A stretch of DNA of 54,004 nucleotides from Phycisphaerales bacterium. Its GTDB lineage: Bacteria; Planctomycetota; Phycisphaerae; Tepidisphaerales; Tepidisphaeraceae. The notes below the pieces were generated by a model that was not told the origin of the DNA, did not search any database, and saw only the letters and a list, made by a program, of their open reading frames with translations. Made by a program: the position numbers and the translations under genes. The stretch is from assembly GCA_020847545.1 (NCBI GenBank), contig JADLBV010000043.1, positions 1-54,004 on the forward strand, in the 5' to 3' direction. Of the stretch, positions 46,746-54,004 are shown piece by piece (position 1 is the first letter of the stretch; the number at the start of each line of letters is the position of its first letter).

Positions 46746-48023
46746 TCCCAACCCGATGATCGGCCCATCGCCCAATCGGTGCATCCCATCGTGCGGGTCC
46801 AGCAGCCCCGCCAGTCTTGGCAGCCAAGGCGCATTGGCTGCCGGGGTGAATTGCGGCGAGTTCAACTCCACACCATTGATCGTCGGCACATGGGCGGCAA
46901 ACAGGGCCGCATGAATGGCCGACAACCCCGGATTGGTCAAATCCTGCAATGACAGGATCAACCCTCGCTCCTTTGCCCACGCCGAGGCGACGAGAATAAA
47001 ACTCTGTCCTTTGCAGGTTTTGAGCGCCAACCCACTCCAACCCTGATTCACCGCCTCATCCAGCAAATCGAGGCTGGTCAATCCCTCATCCAGCAGCACG
47101 GGTTTGAGTTTTGTCACCTCGCGCCAGTCGTTGCGATACCGCGTGATATCCCGGCCGGTCGGCTGTTCCAGATATTCCAACGCCGAGAACGCCCCCGCAT
47201 CGGCCTCTTTCAGTCGATGCAGATACTCCAGCACCGACTCGGCATCCGGATTGGCTTCATTGCTGTCCACCGACAATCTTGGCTTGACCACCCCCAGCCC
47301 CACCAACCCTCGATAGACCTCCACCGTCCGCGTCACATCGGCTAAATTGTCCTTGCCGAGGATTTTCAGCTTGAAGCAGCGATAGCCGCGCTGTTTCACC
47401 CAAGGCCCGACATCCTTTTCAATCGAATCATCCTTCCCCACGATCAGCCACGCCGGAAATTCCCGCACCGGCGGCCGCAGCGTGCGCTGGATCATCTCCC
47501 CCGCCCGCCCGTTCAATATCGCATCCGCCAGCGGCAATCGCTGTCCGGCCCCGTACAAATCAAACGCCGAACGCCCCAGCGCCCGCCCCGTGGCATCGTG
47601 AATGGCCGCATCAAACGGGCTGGCGCACATCGCCCGCGCCAACACTGGTGGATGGGTGCAATCCCCGTGGTGGCACAGGTTGTCGTGCAGCCGCAACCCC
47701 AATTCCAGTGGATGATCGGCCCGGTTGCCGCACAGCTCATTCAGATCGGCCGCGATCTGTCGGCACAAATTCCGCAACTCGGCATCGCGCTGGTCATGGT
47801 TCAGTTTCGGATCGGGCCACGCCCACAAGTCACTCAGATAGATCGAGCCGTGCCCAACCGCCTCATTCGCCCCCACGCGCACTTTCACACTCACCCGCGC
47901 CTCGGTGATCCGGTCGATCAGGCCGGTACTCAGCCGCAGCGGTTTGAGAAACGGCTGCTCCTCAAAATTCACCTCAATCGATTCGATTTTCGCGCCAATG
48001 ATTTCGCCAGTTGCCATGGGCAT
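46734..48023 (-). CDS. Enolase-superfamily enzyme, muconate-lactonizing-like subgroup
   Basis: The 429-residue protein is longer than the usual 350-380. The first catalytic pair is the KxK motif in FKLKILG (Lys218, Lys220), followed by metal ligands in LSVDSNEA, LEYLEQP and LLDEG. The opposite base is a lysine in LALKTCKGQ. A lysine in this place marks the MLE subgroup (cycloisomerases, dipeptide epimerases, N-acylamino-acid racemases, OSBS) rather than the His-Asp mandelate racemase/sugar-acid dehydratase subgroup. It is 18 nt downstream of an N-acetyltransferase gene and in the same operon as a RidA gene, so an N-acyl amino acid substrate is worth considering. ATG 48017 is an alternative start. 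Confidence 0.85.
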   Translation of the reverse strand: MPMATGEIIGAKIESIEVNFEEQPFLKPLRLSTGLIDRITEARVSVKVRVGANEAVGHGSIYLSDLWAWPDPKLNHDQRDAELRNLCRQIAADLNELCGNRADHPLELGLRLHDNLCHHGDCTHPPVLARAMCASPFDAAIHDATGRALGRSAFDLYGAGQRLPLADAILNGRAGEMIQRTLRPPVREFPAWLIVGKDDSIEKDVGPWVKQRGYRCFKLKILGKDNLADVTRTVEVYRGLVGLGVVKPRLSVDSNEANPDAESVLEYLHRLKEADAGAFSALEYLEQPTGRDITRYRNDWREVTKLKPVLLDEGLTSLDLLDEAVNQGWSGLALKTCKGQSFILVASAWAKERGLILSLQDLTNPGLSAIHAALFAAHVPTINGVELNSPQFTPAANAPWLPRLAGLLDPHDGMHRLGDGPIIGLGSEL

Positions 48024-48041
48024 ACGGTAGGGTGGGCCGGT

Positions 48042-48605
48042 TCAATCTTCAATCTCTTCCAGCACCGGGATCGACACCCCGCGCGGCGTCGGGGTCGCGT
48101 TGGGGGCCTCGATGATCGGCAGATCGTGCAGCGTCAGCACCATCGCAATCTCATCGCACTTGTCCTGCTTGGGACAGCGCACACAGTCCGACCAGACTTT
48201 CAGCGGCAACGACTCCTTGGGGACGACGACAAAGCCGCACTTTTCAAAAAAAGCCTGTTCATACGTCAGGCTCATCAGCCGGCGAATCTGCAATCGCCGC
48301 GCCTCATCAATCGCCCATCGGACGAGCATCTTGCCGATCCCCCGCCCATGAAACGCCTTCTCCACCGCCAGTGAGCGCACCTCGGCCAAATCCGCCCAGA
48401 TCACCGACAGCGCCGTGCATCCCACCACCTGCTGATCCACCTCGCACACCGCGAAGTCGCGCAGATCCTCATAAAGCTGGGCGTAGCTTTTGAACAGCAT
48501 CCGCCCCAGTTCCGCATGGCTGTTGATGATCAATGCGATGCTCGGAACATCGTGAACGGTGGCGGGGCGAATCATCGGCGCTGCGGTTGCGGTCATGGGA
48601 AACAT
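48042..48605 (-). CDS. GNAT N-acetyltransferase, ArgA-type
   Basis: The 187-residue protein has the GNAT acetyl-CoA motif VRSLAVEKAFHGRGIGKMLV followed by FFEKCGFVVVPKESLPLKVWSDC. A Cys cluster (CVRCPKQDKC) in the C-terminal third is typical of stand-alone N-acetylglutamate-synthase-type proteins. It probably acetylates glutamate at the start of arginine synthesis. The C-terminal extension (about 25 residues, PTPRGVSIPVLEEIED) is not conserved as far as can be judged. Several in-frame ATGs (48605, 48596) make the exact start uncertain. The operon order is RidA, this gene, enolase-superfamily gene. Confidence 0.83.
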   Translation of the reverse strand: MFPMTATAAPMIRPATVHDVPSIALIINSHAELGRMLFKSYAQLYEDLRDFAVCEVDQQVVGCTALSVIWADLAEVRSLAVEKAFHGRGIGKMLVRWAIDEARRLQIRRLMSLTYEQAFFEKCGFVVVPKESLPLKVWSDCVRCPKQDKCDEIAMVLTLHDLPIIEAPNATPTPRGVSIPVLEEIED

Positions 48606-48633
48606 CTCGAATCAATTGATCGATGGACGATCA

Positions 48634-49101
48634 TCAACCCTCGGACAATTCCAAAAGCAACTCGATCTCCACCGACACCTCCAGCGGCAGCGCGTTGACG
48701 CCGACGGACACGCGCGCGTGCCTCCCGGCATCACCGAAAATCTCGATCAACAATTCGCTGGCGGCATTGATCACCTGCGGCTGCTGGGTGAAACCGACAT
48801 CGCTCAACACGAACCCCCCGATCCGCGCCACGCCGCTGATTTTTTCCAGCATCCCCGGCCCCATCGCCTGCACGGCCGCCAGGCCATTGATGATGCACTG
48901 CCGGGCGGCCACCCTTGCCTGCTCAACCGAACAACGCGAGGGGATTGGCCCGCTCGCCAGCGATTTCCCATCCTTCATCGGAATCTGACCGGCGACATAA
49001 ATCAGTGATCCCACCCGTTTGGCCGGCACATAGGCCCCAAACGGCCCTGACAAGGCGGGAAGCGCAATACCAAGCGATTCAAGACGTTGACGAATATCCA
49101 T
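48634..49101 (-). CDS. RidA/YjgF-family imine deaminase
   Basis: The 155-residue protein belongs to the RidA family of imine/enamine deaminases. It matches the longer variant (about 150 residues) with GPFGAYVPAKRVGSLIYVAGQIP, ARQCIINGLAAVQ and RHARVSVGVNALPLEVSVEIELL; the Arg that binds carboxylates is the one in ARVSVGVNALP. RidA proteins remove reactive 2-aminoacrylate made by PLP enzymes. The frame is open from 49185, but a TATTAT box 6 nt before ATG 49101 points to this start. It begins the operon with the acetyltransferase and the enolase-superfamily enzyme, and is divergent from panB. Confidence 0.9.
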   Translation of the reverse strand: MDIRQRLESLGIALPALSGPFGAYVPAKRVGSLIYVAGQIPMKDGKSLASGPIPSRCSVEQARVAARQCIINGLAAVQAMGPGMLEKISGVARIGGFVLSDVGFTQQPQVINAASELLIEIFGDAGRHARVSVGVNALPLEVSVEIELLLELSEG

Positions 49102-49107
49102 GTGGAA

Positions 49108-49113
49108 ATAATA
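49108..49113 (-). promoter_or_regulatory. -10 box of the RidA operon, leaderless type
   Basis: Read on the minus strand, TATTAT ends 6 nt before ATG 49101, so transcription would begin at or next to the start codon. Confidence 0.5.
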
Positions 49114-49201
49114 GAACACCACCACGAAGGTTGCCAGTGTCCTTTTGCATTCAAGATGTATTCGCGAAATCCTGTTTTCTTCCAATTGGCCCTACCGGCG
49201 C

Positions 49202-49207
49202 TATAAT
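49202..49207 (+). promoter_or_regulatory. -10 box of panB, leaderless type
   Basis: A perfect TATAAT is followed by six bases (CTTTTC) and ATG 49214. This spacing places the transcription start on or beside the A of the start codon. Confidence 0.6.
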
Positions 49208-49213
49208 CTTTTC

Positions 49214-50071
49214 ATGCCCGCACCGTTGACTCGACGAATGACCCTCAATGACCTTCGTGCCGCCCGCCAGTCCGGCGAACGGGTGGCGATGTTGACCTGT
49301 TACGACTTCACCACCGCTCAACTGATGCAAAAGGCGGGCGTTCCCACGTTGCTGGTGGGGGATTCGGCCTCCAGCGTCATTTTGGGGCACGAATCGACCT
49401 TGTCGGTGGGTCTGGACTTCATGATCGAACTGACGGCCGCCGTGCGACGGGGCGCCCCCCTCGCGTGGATGGTTGGGGATATGCCGTTCGGGTCTTATCA
49501 GGGTTCAATCGGCCAGGGGGTGAACAATGTCTGCCGAATGGTGAAACTTTCCGGCTGCGACGGGGTGAAATTAGAGGTGGCCGAAGGGCATCTGAAGCTG
49601 GTTCGCCGGCTGACTGATGCCGGAGTGGCCATTGTGGCCCATTTGGGGCTGCGTCCGCAGGCCGTGGGTCTGCTGGGTGGATACCGTTTTCAGGGGCGTA
49701 CCGCCGATGAGGCGATGCGCATCGTGACGCTGGCACAGCGGATGGAAAAAGCGGGCGCGGCCGCCCTGTTATTGGAGGCCGTGCCGGCCGTGGTGGCCAA
49801 GGCGGTGGTTGAACGGACCACCCTGCCGGTCATTGGTTGCGGCGCGGGCCGATATTGTCACGGCCATGTGGTCGTGACGCCCGACTTATTGGGCTGGACC
49901 GAACGTAAACCAAGGTTCGTCCCGGATTTGGGCAACCCCAACCGTCCGGTGGACGAAATGTATGGTGAATATGTCCGGCGGGTCAGCGAACGGCAATACC
50001 CCGCCGACGAACACGATTATGAGATGCCGCCCGCCGAGCAGGCGGATTTTGCCGCTCGCCTGAAGGGGTGA
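49214..50071 (+). CDS. panB: 3-methyl-2-oxobutanoate hydroxymethyltransferase
   Basis: The 285-residue TIM-barrel enzyme adds a hydroxymethyl group from methylene-tetrahydrofolate to 2-oxoisovalerate, the first step of pantothenate synthesis. Motifs visible are MLTCYDFTTAQLMQKAG, LLVGDSASSVILGHESTL (Mg ligand), VGDMPFGSYQ, CDGVKLEV, HLGLRPQ, VIGCGAGRYCHGHVVVTPDLLGW. The usual GIGAG loop reads GCGAG here. ATG 49214 is the only start compatible with the TATAAT box before it; the longer frame from 49145 is rejected. A terminator follows. Confidence 0.96.
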   Translation: MPAPLTRRMTLNDLRAARQSGERVAMLTCYDFTTAQLMQKAGVPTLLVGDSASSVILGHESTLSVGLDFMIELTAAVRRGAPLAWMVGDMPFGSYQGSIGQGVNNVCRMVKLSGCDGVKLEVAEGHLKLVRRLTDAGVAIVAHLGLRPQAVGLLGGYRFQGRTADEAMRIVTLAQRMEKAGAAALLLEAVPAVVAKAVVERTTLPVIGCGAGRYCHGHVVVTPDLLGWTERKPRFVPDLGNPNRPVDEMYGEYVRRVSERQYPADEHDYEMPPAEQADFAARLKG

Positions 50072-50096
50072 AACCGGCATATAACAATCAAATGGC

Positions 50097-50126
50097 CCGC
50101 GATGCGCATCGCGGCGGGTTATTTTG
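50097..50126 (+). terminator. Probable terminator after panB
   Basis: An 18-nt perfect palindrome CCGCGAT-GCGC-ATCGCGG (50097-50114) is followed by CGGGTTATTTTG. The T-tract is interrupted, so efficiency is uncertain. Confidence 0.6.
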
Positions 50127-50169
50127 TGTCCTTATGAAATCATGATTTTTTTTAATCAGGAGATTTAAT

Positions 50170-51729
50170 ATGAAACCGTGGCGTAAATCCTTGACGACGT
50201 TGGCTCTGTCGGCCGCCATTGCCGGCGGTGGGTATCTGGGCGTGGAGATGTTCCGCGATGTGCAATTCGCCCACGCGGAACAAAAAGTGGAGGCCACCCG
50301 CGAACAGCTTTCCAAGATCGAAGACCTCGCCACCGTCTTCAAAATGGTCGGCAAGGCGGTTGAACCATCCGTGGTCAACATCGACGTGAAAAAGACCGTC
50401 CACGGCAACCGTCCGCGATTGCCGTTCAATGACGACCAATTGCGGCGATGGTTCCCCGACCGCGATGGAGATGGCCAGCCCGACCTGCCACCCGGATTTG
50501 GCGATGAGGATGACAACGCCCTGGTCCTTGGGACCGGCAGCGGCGTCATCATGGAAGCCTCTGACGGCACGGGTTACATCCTGACCAACAACCACGTCGC
50601 CGGTGGCGCAGAGGACTTGACGATCACACTCTCCGATGGCCGACAGATCACCAACGCCAAGGTGTTGGGCGCCGATCCCAAGTCCGACCTGGCCGTGGTG
50701 AAGATCGAAGCCGATCACCTGATCGCCGCCAAATGGGGCGACAGCGGCACGCTGCAGCAGGGGGATTGGGTTTTGGCCTTCGGCAGCCCCTTCCGCTACA
50801 TCGGCTCGATGACCCACGGGATCATCTCCGCGCTCAATCGAACCAATGTCGGCATTTTGGGCGCGGGTGGATATGAGGATTTCATCCAGACCGACGCCCC
50901 GATCAATCCCGGAAACAGCGGCGGGCCGCTGGTGAACGTCCATGCCGAGGTGATCGGCATCAACACCGCCATCGCCTCCCGTTCGGGCGGGTTTCAGGGG
51001 ATCGGCTTTGCGATTCCTTCCAACCAGGCCAAGGTTGTCTATGAGCAACTCAAGACCAAGGGAAAGATGGAACGCGGCTGGCTGGGGATCAGCATCGCCG
51101 ATGTCGCCAACCCGCGCGTGGAGCCGGTGGCGCGCAACACCTTCGGATATGAAGGGAAGACCGGCGTGCTGGTGCAGGACACCTTCAATGGCACACCCGC
51201 CTATGGCAAACTCCAGGCGGGAGACATCATCACCGCACTCAATGGCAAGGCGGTTGAGAACGTCAACGAACTTCGCAACGCGATTGCCGCCACGCCGGCC
51301 GGCACCGAAATCTCGTTGGAGGTCTTCCGTGACAAAAAGACCCAAGAGGTCAAACTCACGGTCGGCGCTCAGCCCGAAGATGTCATGGCCGCCGCCACCG
51401 GCCAGGGTGGTTCGCAGGGACAGGCCAATAATCCGGGCAACGCCCTTGGGTTGGAACTCAACACGATCACGCCCGAACTCGCCCAGCGGCTGGGCATGAC
51501 CAACCCGCCCGAGAGCGGCGCGGTGGTCTTGTCGGTTGATCCCAAATCCCCGGCCGCCGCCGAGGGGGTTCGCCCCGGCGATGTCATCACCAAGGTGGAC
51601 AACCAGCCGGTCAAGACGGCCGACGAAGCGGTCGCCATCTTGAACAAGGCGGATCTGAAAGCCGGCGTGACACTTTACATCACCAGCCGCGAAGGTTCGC
51701 GGTTTGTGTTCGTCAAAAGCGAAAAATAA
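50170..51729 (+). CDS. Do-type periplasmic serine protease (DegP/HtrA)
   Basis: The 519-residue protein has a signal peptide/anchor (about 5-25), a trypsin-like domain with the triad His142 (NNHVAGG), Asp173 (KSDLAVV) and Ser250 (NPGNSGGP), and two PDZ domains (about 300-400 and 420-519). It degrades or refolds damaged envelope proteins. Unusually, a DRDGDGQPD sequence (97-105) sits in the loop before the first catalytic strands; it matches an EF-hand/thrombospondin-3-type calcium-binding loop. AGGAG lies 7 nt before the ATG, and a terminator follows. Confidence 0.95.
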   Translation: MKPWRKSLTTLALSAAIAGGGYLGVEMFRDVQFAHAEQKVEATREQLSKIEDLATVFKMVGKAVEPSVVNIDVKKTVHGNRPRLPFNDDQLRRWFPDRDGDGQPDLPPGFGDEDDNALVLGTGSGVIMEASDGTGYILTNNHVAGGAEDLTITLSDGRQITNAKVLGADPKSDLAVVKIEADHLIAAKWGDSGTLQQGDWVLAFGSPFRYIGSMTHGIISALNRTNVGILGAGGYEDFIQTDAPINPGNSGGPLVNVHAEVIGINTAIASRSGGFQGIGFAIPSNQAKVVYEQLKTKGKMERGWLGISIADVANPRVEPVARNTFGYEGKTGVLVQDTFNGTPAYGKLQAGDIITALNGKAVENVNELRNAIAATPAGTEISLEVFRDKKTQEVKLTVGAQPEDVMAAATGQGGSQGQANNPGNALGLELNTITPELAQRLGMTNPPESGAVVLSVDPKSPAAAEGVRPGDVITKVDNQPVKTADEAVAILNKADLKAGVTLYITSREGSRFVFVKSEK

Positions 51730-51760
51730 TGGGATAGGCTCTTACATCCGATCCGCGTCC

Positions 51761-51792
51761 GAACCCCGGTCATCTGGCCGGGGTTCTTGTTT
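51761..51792 (+). terminator. Intrinsic terminator after the HtrA gene
   Basis: GAACCCCGG (51761-51769) pairs with CCGGGGTTC (51778-51786) around an 8-nt loop and is followed by TTGTTT. Confidence 0.8.
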
Positions 51793-51809
51793 ACATCCAT
51801 CCATCATAG

Positions 51810-51839
51810 TTGCCAGAGCCACCGCCAAACGGCGATAAT
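51810..51839 (+). promoter_or_regulatory. Promoter of the glycogen synthase gene, leaderless type
   Basis: TTGCCA (51810-51815), 18 bp and GATAAT (51834-51839) are followed after 9 nt by ATG 51849. It lies directly after the HtrA terminator, so the two genes are independent. Confidence 0.5.
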
Positions 51840-51848
51840 CCGGCCCAC

Positions 51849-53900
51849 ATGGGTAATCACATCAGTTCCAAGGCGACCAAGCGAAAAGGATCGAAACGGG
51901 GACCATTCGTGCCCACCACGGCCGTGGTTCGATCCATCCCCAACATTCCACCCGTTCAACCCGTCGTCTCTCCGCCGCCGATCCCGCCGGGAACGACGCC
52001 GACGGCCGATCCCGTGGTCGAACAGCAGCCGGCGCAATCCCAGCAGCCGCAACCCCGTCGCGATCAGCCGTCGTTGCTCTTTGAAATCGCGTGGGAAGTC
52101 TGCTGGCAGCTTGGTGGCATCTACACCGTCCTGCGCACCAAGGCCAAGGCGATGCTCGACCGTTGGGGCGACCGCTATTGCCTGATCGGCCCCTACAACC
52201 CCGCCACGGCCGCGCTGGAATTTGAGGAACAACCCACGGAAGGGTTCATCCGCCAAACTCTCGACCGCCTGCGCGAACAGGGAATCACCTGTCATTATGG
52301 GCGGTGGCTTGTGCAAGGCCGGCCGCGCGTGATTCTTCTGGATTATCGCGCCCGATACGCCTCGCTGGACTCCGACAAATACCTCCTTTGGAAGGACCAC
52401 GGCATCCCGACGGTCGCCTCCGATGGTGAAGTCAACGACGTGGTGGCTTTTGGATTTACGGTGGCGGAATTTTTTCGCGAATTGTCAAATGTCGTCACCG
52501 ACCGCCCGATCCTGGCCCATTTCCATGAATGGATGGGAGGGGTCGCCGTGCCGCGCATCGCGCATCTGAAGATGCCCATCAGCACCGTCTTCACCACCCA
52601 CGCCACGCTGCTGGGGCGCTATCTGGCCTCTGACAACCCCTGTTTTTATGAACATCTTCCCTTTTTGAACCCCGACGCCGAGGCGGCCAAATACAACATC
52701 TATCCCCGTCACGCCATCGAAAAAGCGGCCGCCCACGCCAGTACGGTCTTCACCACCGTTTCCGAAGTCACATCGGTTGAGGCGCAAAAACTGCTTGGCC
52801 GAATACCCGATGCCATTTTGCCCAATGGATTGAACATCCAGCGTTTTCAGGCGTTGCACGAATTTCAAAACCTGCACCGCGAATACAAGGAACGCATCCA
52901 CGAATTTGTCATGGGGCATTTTTTCCCCAGCTATACGTTTGATCTGGACAACACGCTCTATGTCTTTACCTCCGGCCGATACGAATACCGCAACAAGGGG
53001 ATGGACCTGTTCATCGAGTCGATGTGGCGGCTGAATCAACGGCTCAAAACCCTTGCCGATCGTCCCACCGTGATCGCGTTCATCATCACCCGCGCGGCCA
53101 CGCGCCATATCAATGTGGATGTGCTGCAAAATCAGATGATGTTCGAGGATCTCAAAGCCACCTGCCGCGATGTGGAATCGGACATGGGCCGGCGGCTGTT
53201 CATGGCGGCCGCCACCGGCAGAATTCCCACGCATCAGGAACTGATACCGGACGATGCCCAGGTTCGTCTGCGACGGGCGATTCATGTCTGGCGCGGCCGA
53301 CGACAGCCGTTGGTCGTCACCCACGATCTGGCGGACGATGCCAACGATCCGGTCCTCAAACACATCCGGCATCGCGGCCTGTTCAACTGCGCCGACGACC
53401 CGGTCAAGATGGTGTTTCATCCCGAATTTGTCACCGCCACCAGCCCGCTGTTTAATCTGGATTACGATCATTTTGTGCGTGGCTGCCACATGGGGATTTT
53501 CCCAAGTTATTATGAACCATGGGGTTATACACCGATGGAATGCGTCGCGCTGGGACTGCCGGCCGTCACCACCGACCTGTCGGGCTTTGGGGCGTATGTC
53601 AATCGGCACATCCCCGACGCCTCCGAGCAGGGTGTGCTGGTGCTCAATCGCCGCCAGCGCACCTTCGACCAAACCGCCGACGACATGGCCGAACACCTCT
53701 TCAGATTCGCCCAACTCAACCGCCGATCCCGCGTGGAGCTGCGCAACAAGGTGGAACGCCTTGGACAACAATTCGACTGGTCCGAACTGATCAAATACTA
53801 CGACGCCGCCCACACCATGGCATTGCAACGCAACGGCGCCACAATGCCCATCCCCGGCAAACTGGACGTGCGAATGGGTAACTGTTTACCGTCACAATAA
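51849..53900 (+). CDS. Glycogen synthase of the GT3 (animal/fungal) type
   Basis: The 683-residue protein begins with a Pro/Gln-rich, probably disordered tail of about 75 residues (PNIPPVQPVVSPPPIPPGTTP). It then matches GT3 glycogen synthases along its length: EVCWQLGGIYTVLRTKA, HFHEWMGG, STVFTTHATLLGRYLAS, TTVSEVTSVEAQKLL, LPNGLNI, SGRYEYRNKGMDLFIESMWRLN and YYEPWGYTPMECVALGLPAVTTDLSGFG, where the Glu of the donor site lies. GT3 enzymes add glucose from UDP-glucose to glycogen and differ from the ADP-glucose GT5 enzymes of most bacteria. ATG 51849 is chosen because the frame from TTG 51810 starts in the -35 box. The animal enzyme's regulatory Arg cluster cannot be confirmed here. Confidence 0.93.
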   Translation: MGNHISSKATKRKGSKRGPFVPTTAVVRSIPNIPPVQPVVSPPPIPPGTTPTADPVVEQQPAQSQQPQPRRDQPSLLFEIAWEVCWQLGGIYTVLRTKAKAMLDRWGDRYCLIGPYNPATAALEFEEQPTEGFIRQTLDRLREQGITCHYGRWLVQGRPRVILLDYRARYASLDSDKYLLWKDHGIPTVASDGEVNDVVAFGFTVAEFFRELSNVVTDRPILAHFHEWMGGVAVPRIAHLKMPISTVFTTHATLLGRYLASDNPCFYEHLPFLNPDAEAAKYNIYPRHAIEKAAAHASTVFTTVSEVTSVEAQKLLGRIPDAILPNGLNIQRFQALHEFQNLHREYKERIHEFVMGHFFPSYTFDLDNTLYVFTSGRYEYRNKGMDLFIESMWRLNQRLKTLADRPTVIAFIITRAATRHINVDVLQNQMMFEDLKATCRDVESDMGRRLFMAAATGRIPTHQELIPDDAQVRLRRAIHVWRGRRQPLVVTHDLADDANDPVLKHIRHRGLFNCADDPVKMVFHPEFVTATSPLFNLDYDHFVRGCHMGIFPSYYEPWGYTPMECVALGLPAVTTDLSGFGAYVNRHIPDASEQGVLVLNRRQRTFDQTADDMAEHLFRFAQLNRRSRVELRNKVERLGQQFDWSELIKYYDAAHTMALQRNGATMPIPGKLDVRMGNCLPSQ

Positions 53901-53950
53901 TTTTCAGGGGCGCGCGATTGAGGGGAATCGGTTAATCTTGTCACGTAGCG

Positions 53951-54004
53951 ATGGAGCGCGACGAGGTTTATTGGTTGAAGGGAACGATTACGCTGCTGGA
54001 GGCG
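53951..54004 (+). CDS. Start of an unidentified reading frame, cut by the window edge
   Basis: An ATG at 53951 opens a frame (MERDEVYWLKGTITLLEA) that continues past the edge. Only 18 codons are visible, so no product can be named. It lies 50 nt after the glycogen synthase in the same direction. Confidence 0.35.
   Translation, partial: MERDEVYWLKGTITLLEA

Noticed and set aside
50152-53828. Minus-strand frames of 397 and 447 codons opposite the protease and glycogen synthase
   Set aside because: Both are antisense to well-supported genes and show no family signature, although they look protein-like in places.

Overview
The window looks like a chromosomal segment of a planctomycete, most likely from the Phycisphaerae side of the phylum. 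The evidence is two PEP-CTERM proteins ending in PEPA-(hydrophobic)-RRRRA, a pseudopilin of the [10 protein letters not shown] type with a C-terminal HPG..G...FVDGSA motif, very large secreted glycan-active proteins, a PhyH/AraC divergent pair, a ThiD2-ThiE fusion and an animal/fungal-type (GT3) glycogen synthase. No tRNA, rRNA, CRISPR array, insertion sequence or integrase was found. The species cannot be named from sequence alone.

Region 1 (1-23712) is a glycan-degradation locus with two regulatory modules. Module A holds a GntR/LacI-type regulator (6041-7162), a huge secreted lyase-like protein running off the left edge, a PEP-CTERM protein broken by a one-base frameshift, a cytoplasmic TIM-barrel protein (7315-9015) and a 2-hydroxyacid dehydrogenase (9112-10125). 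A shared TTATAAC-centred operator lies in front of these transcripts. Module B starts with a second GntR/LacI-type regulator (10318-11478), whose promoter carries a 16-bp palindrome over its -10 box. It continues with a pseudopilin, a PEP-CTERM protein, an internal terminator and four large glycosidase-type genes ending in a GH78 rhamnosidase. Some enzymes carry signal peptides and others do not, so degradation seems split between outside and inside. No transporter is encoded in this stretch.

Region 2 (23751-38341) is mostly housekeeping: an FMN reductase with the thiamin fusion, a DNA methyltransferase, BamD-like and LptE-like outer-membrane assembly proteins, FtsH, an acetyltransferase, FolP, AroB, a PhyH oxygenase with its AraC regulator, a class IV aminotransferase, an NrnA-like phosphoesterase and a DEAD-box helicase.

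Region 3 (38475-45070) is a TetR-type regulator followed by a complete tripartite RND efflux system (adaptor, pump, outer-membrane channel). Region 4 (45092-53900) has an SDR dehydrogenase divergent from an SMP-30 lactonase, a RidA/N-acetyltransferase/enolase-superfamily operon, PanB, a DegP/HtrA protease and the glycogen synthase. A final reading frame runs off the right edge.

A recurring feature is a -10 box 6-12 nt upstream of the start codon at about nine single genes, with no Shine-Dalgarno sequence. This points to widespread leaderless transcription, whereas operon-internal and regulated genes often have clear AGGAG sites.
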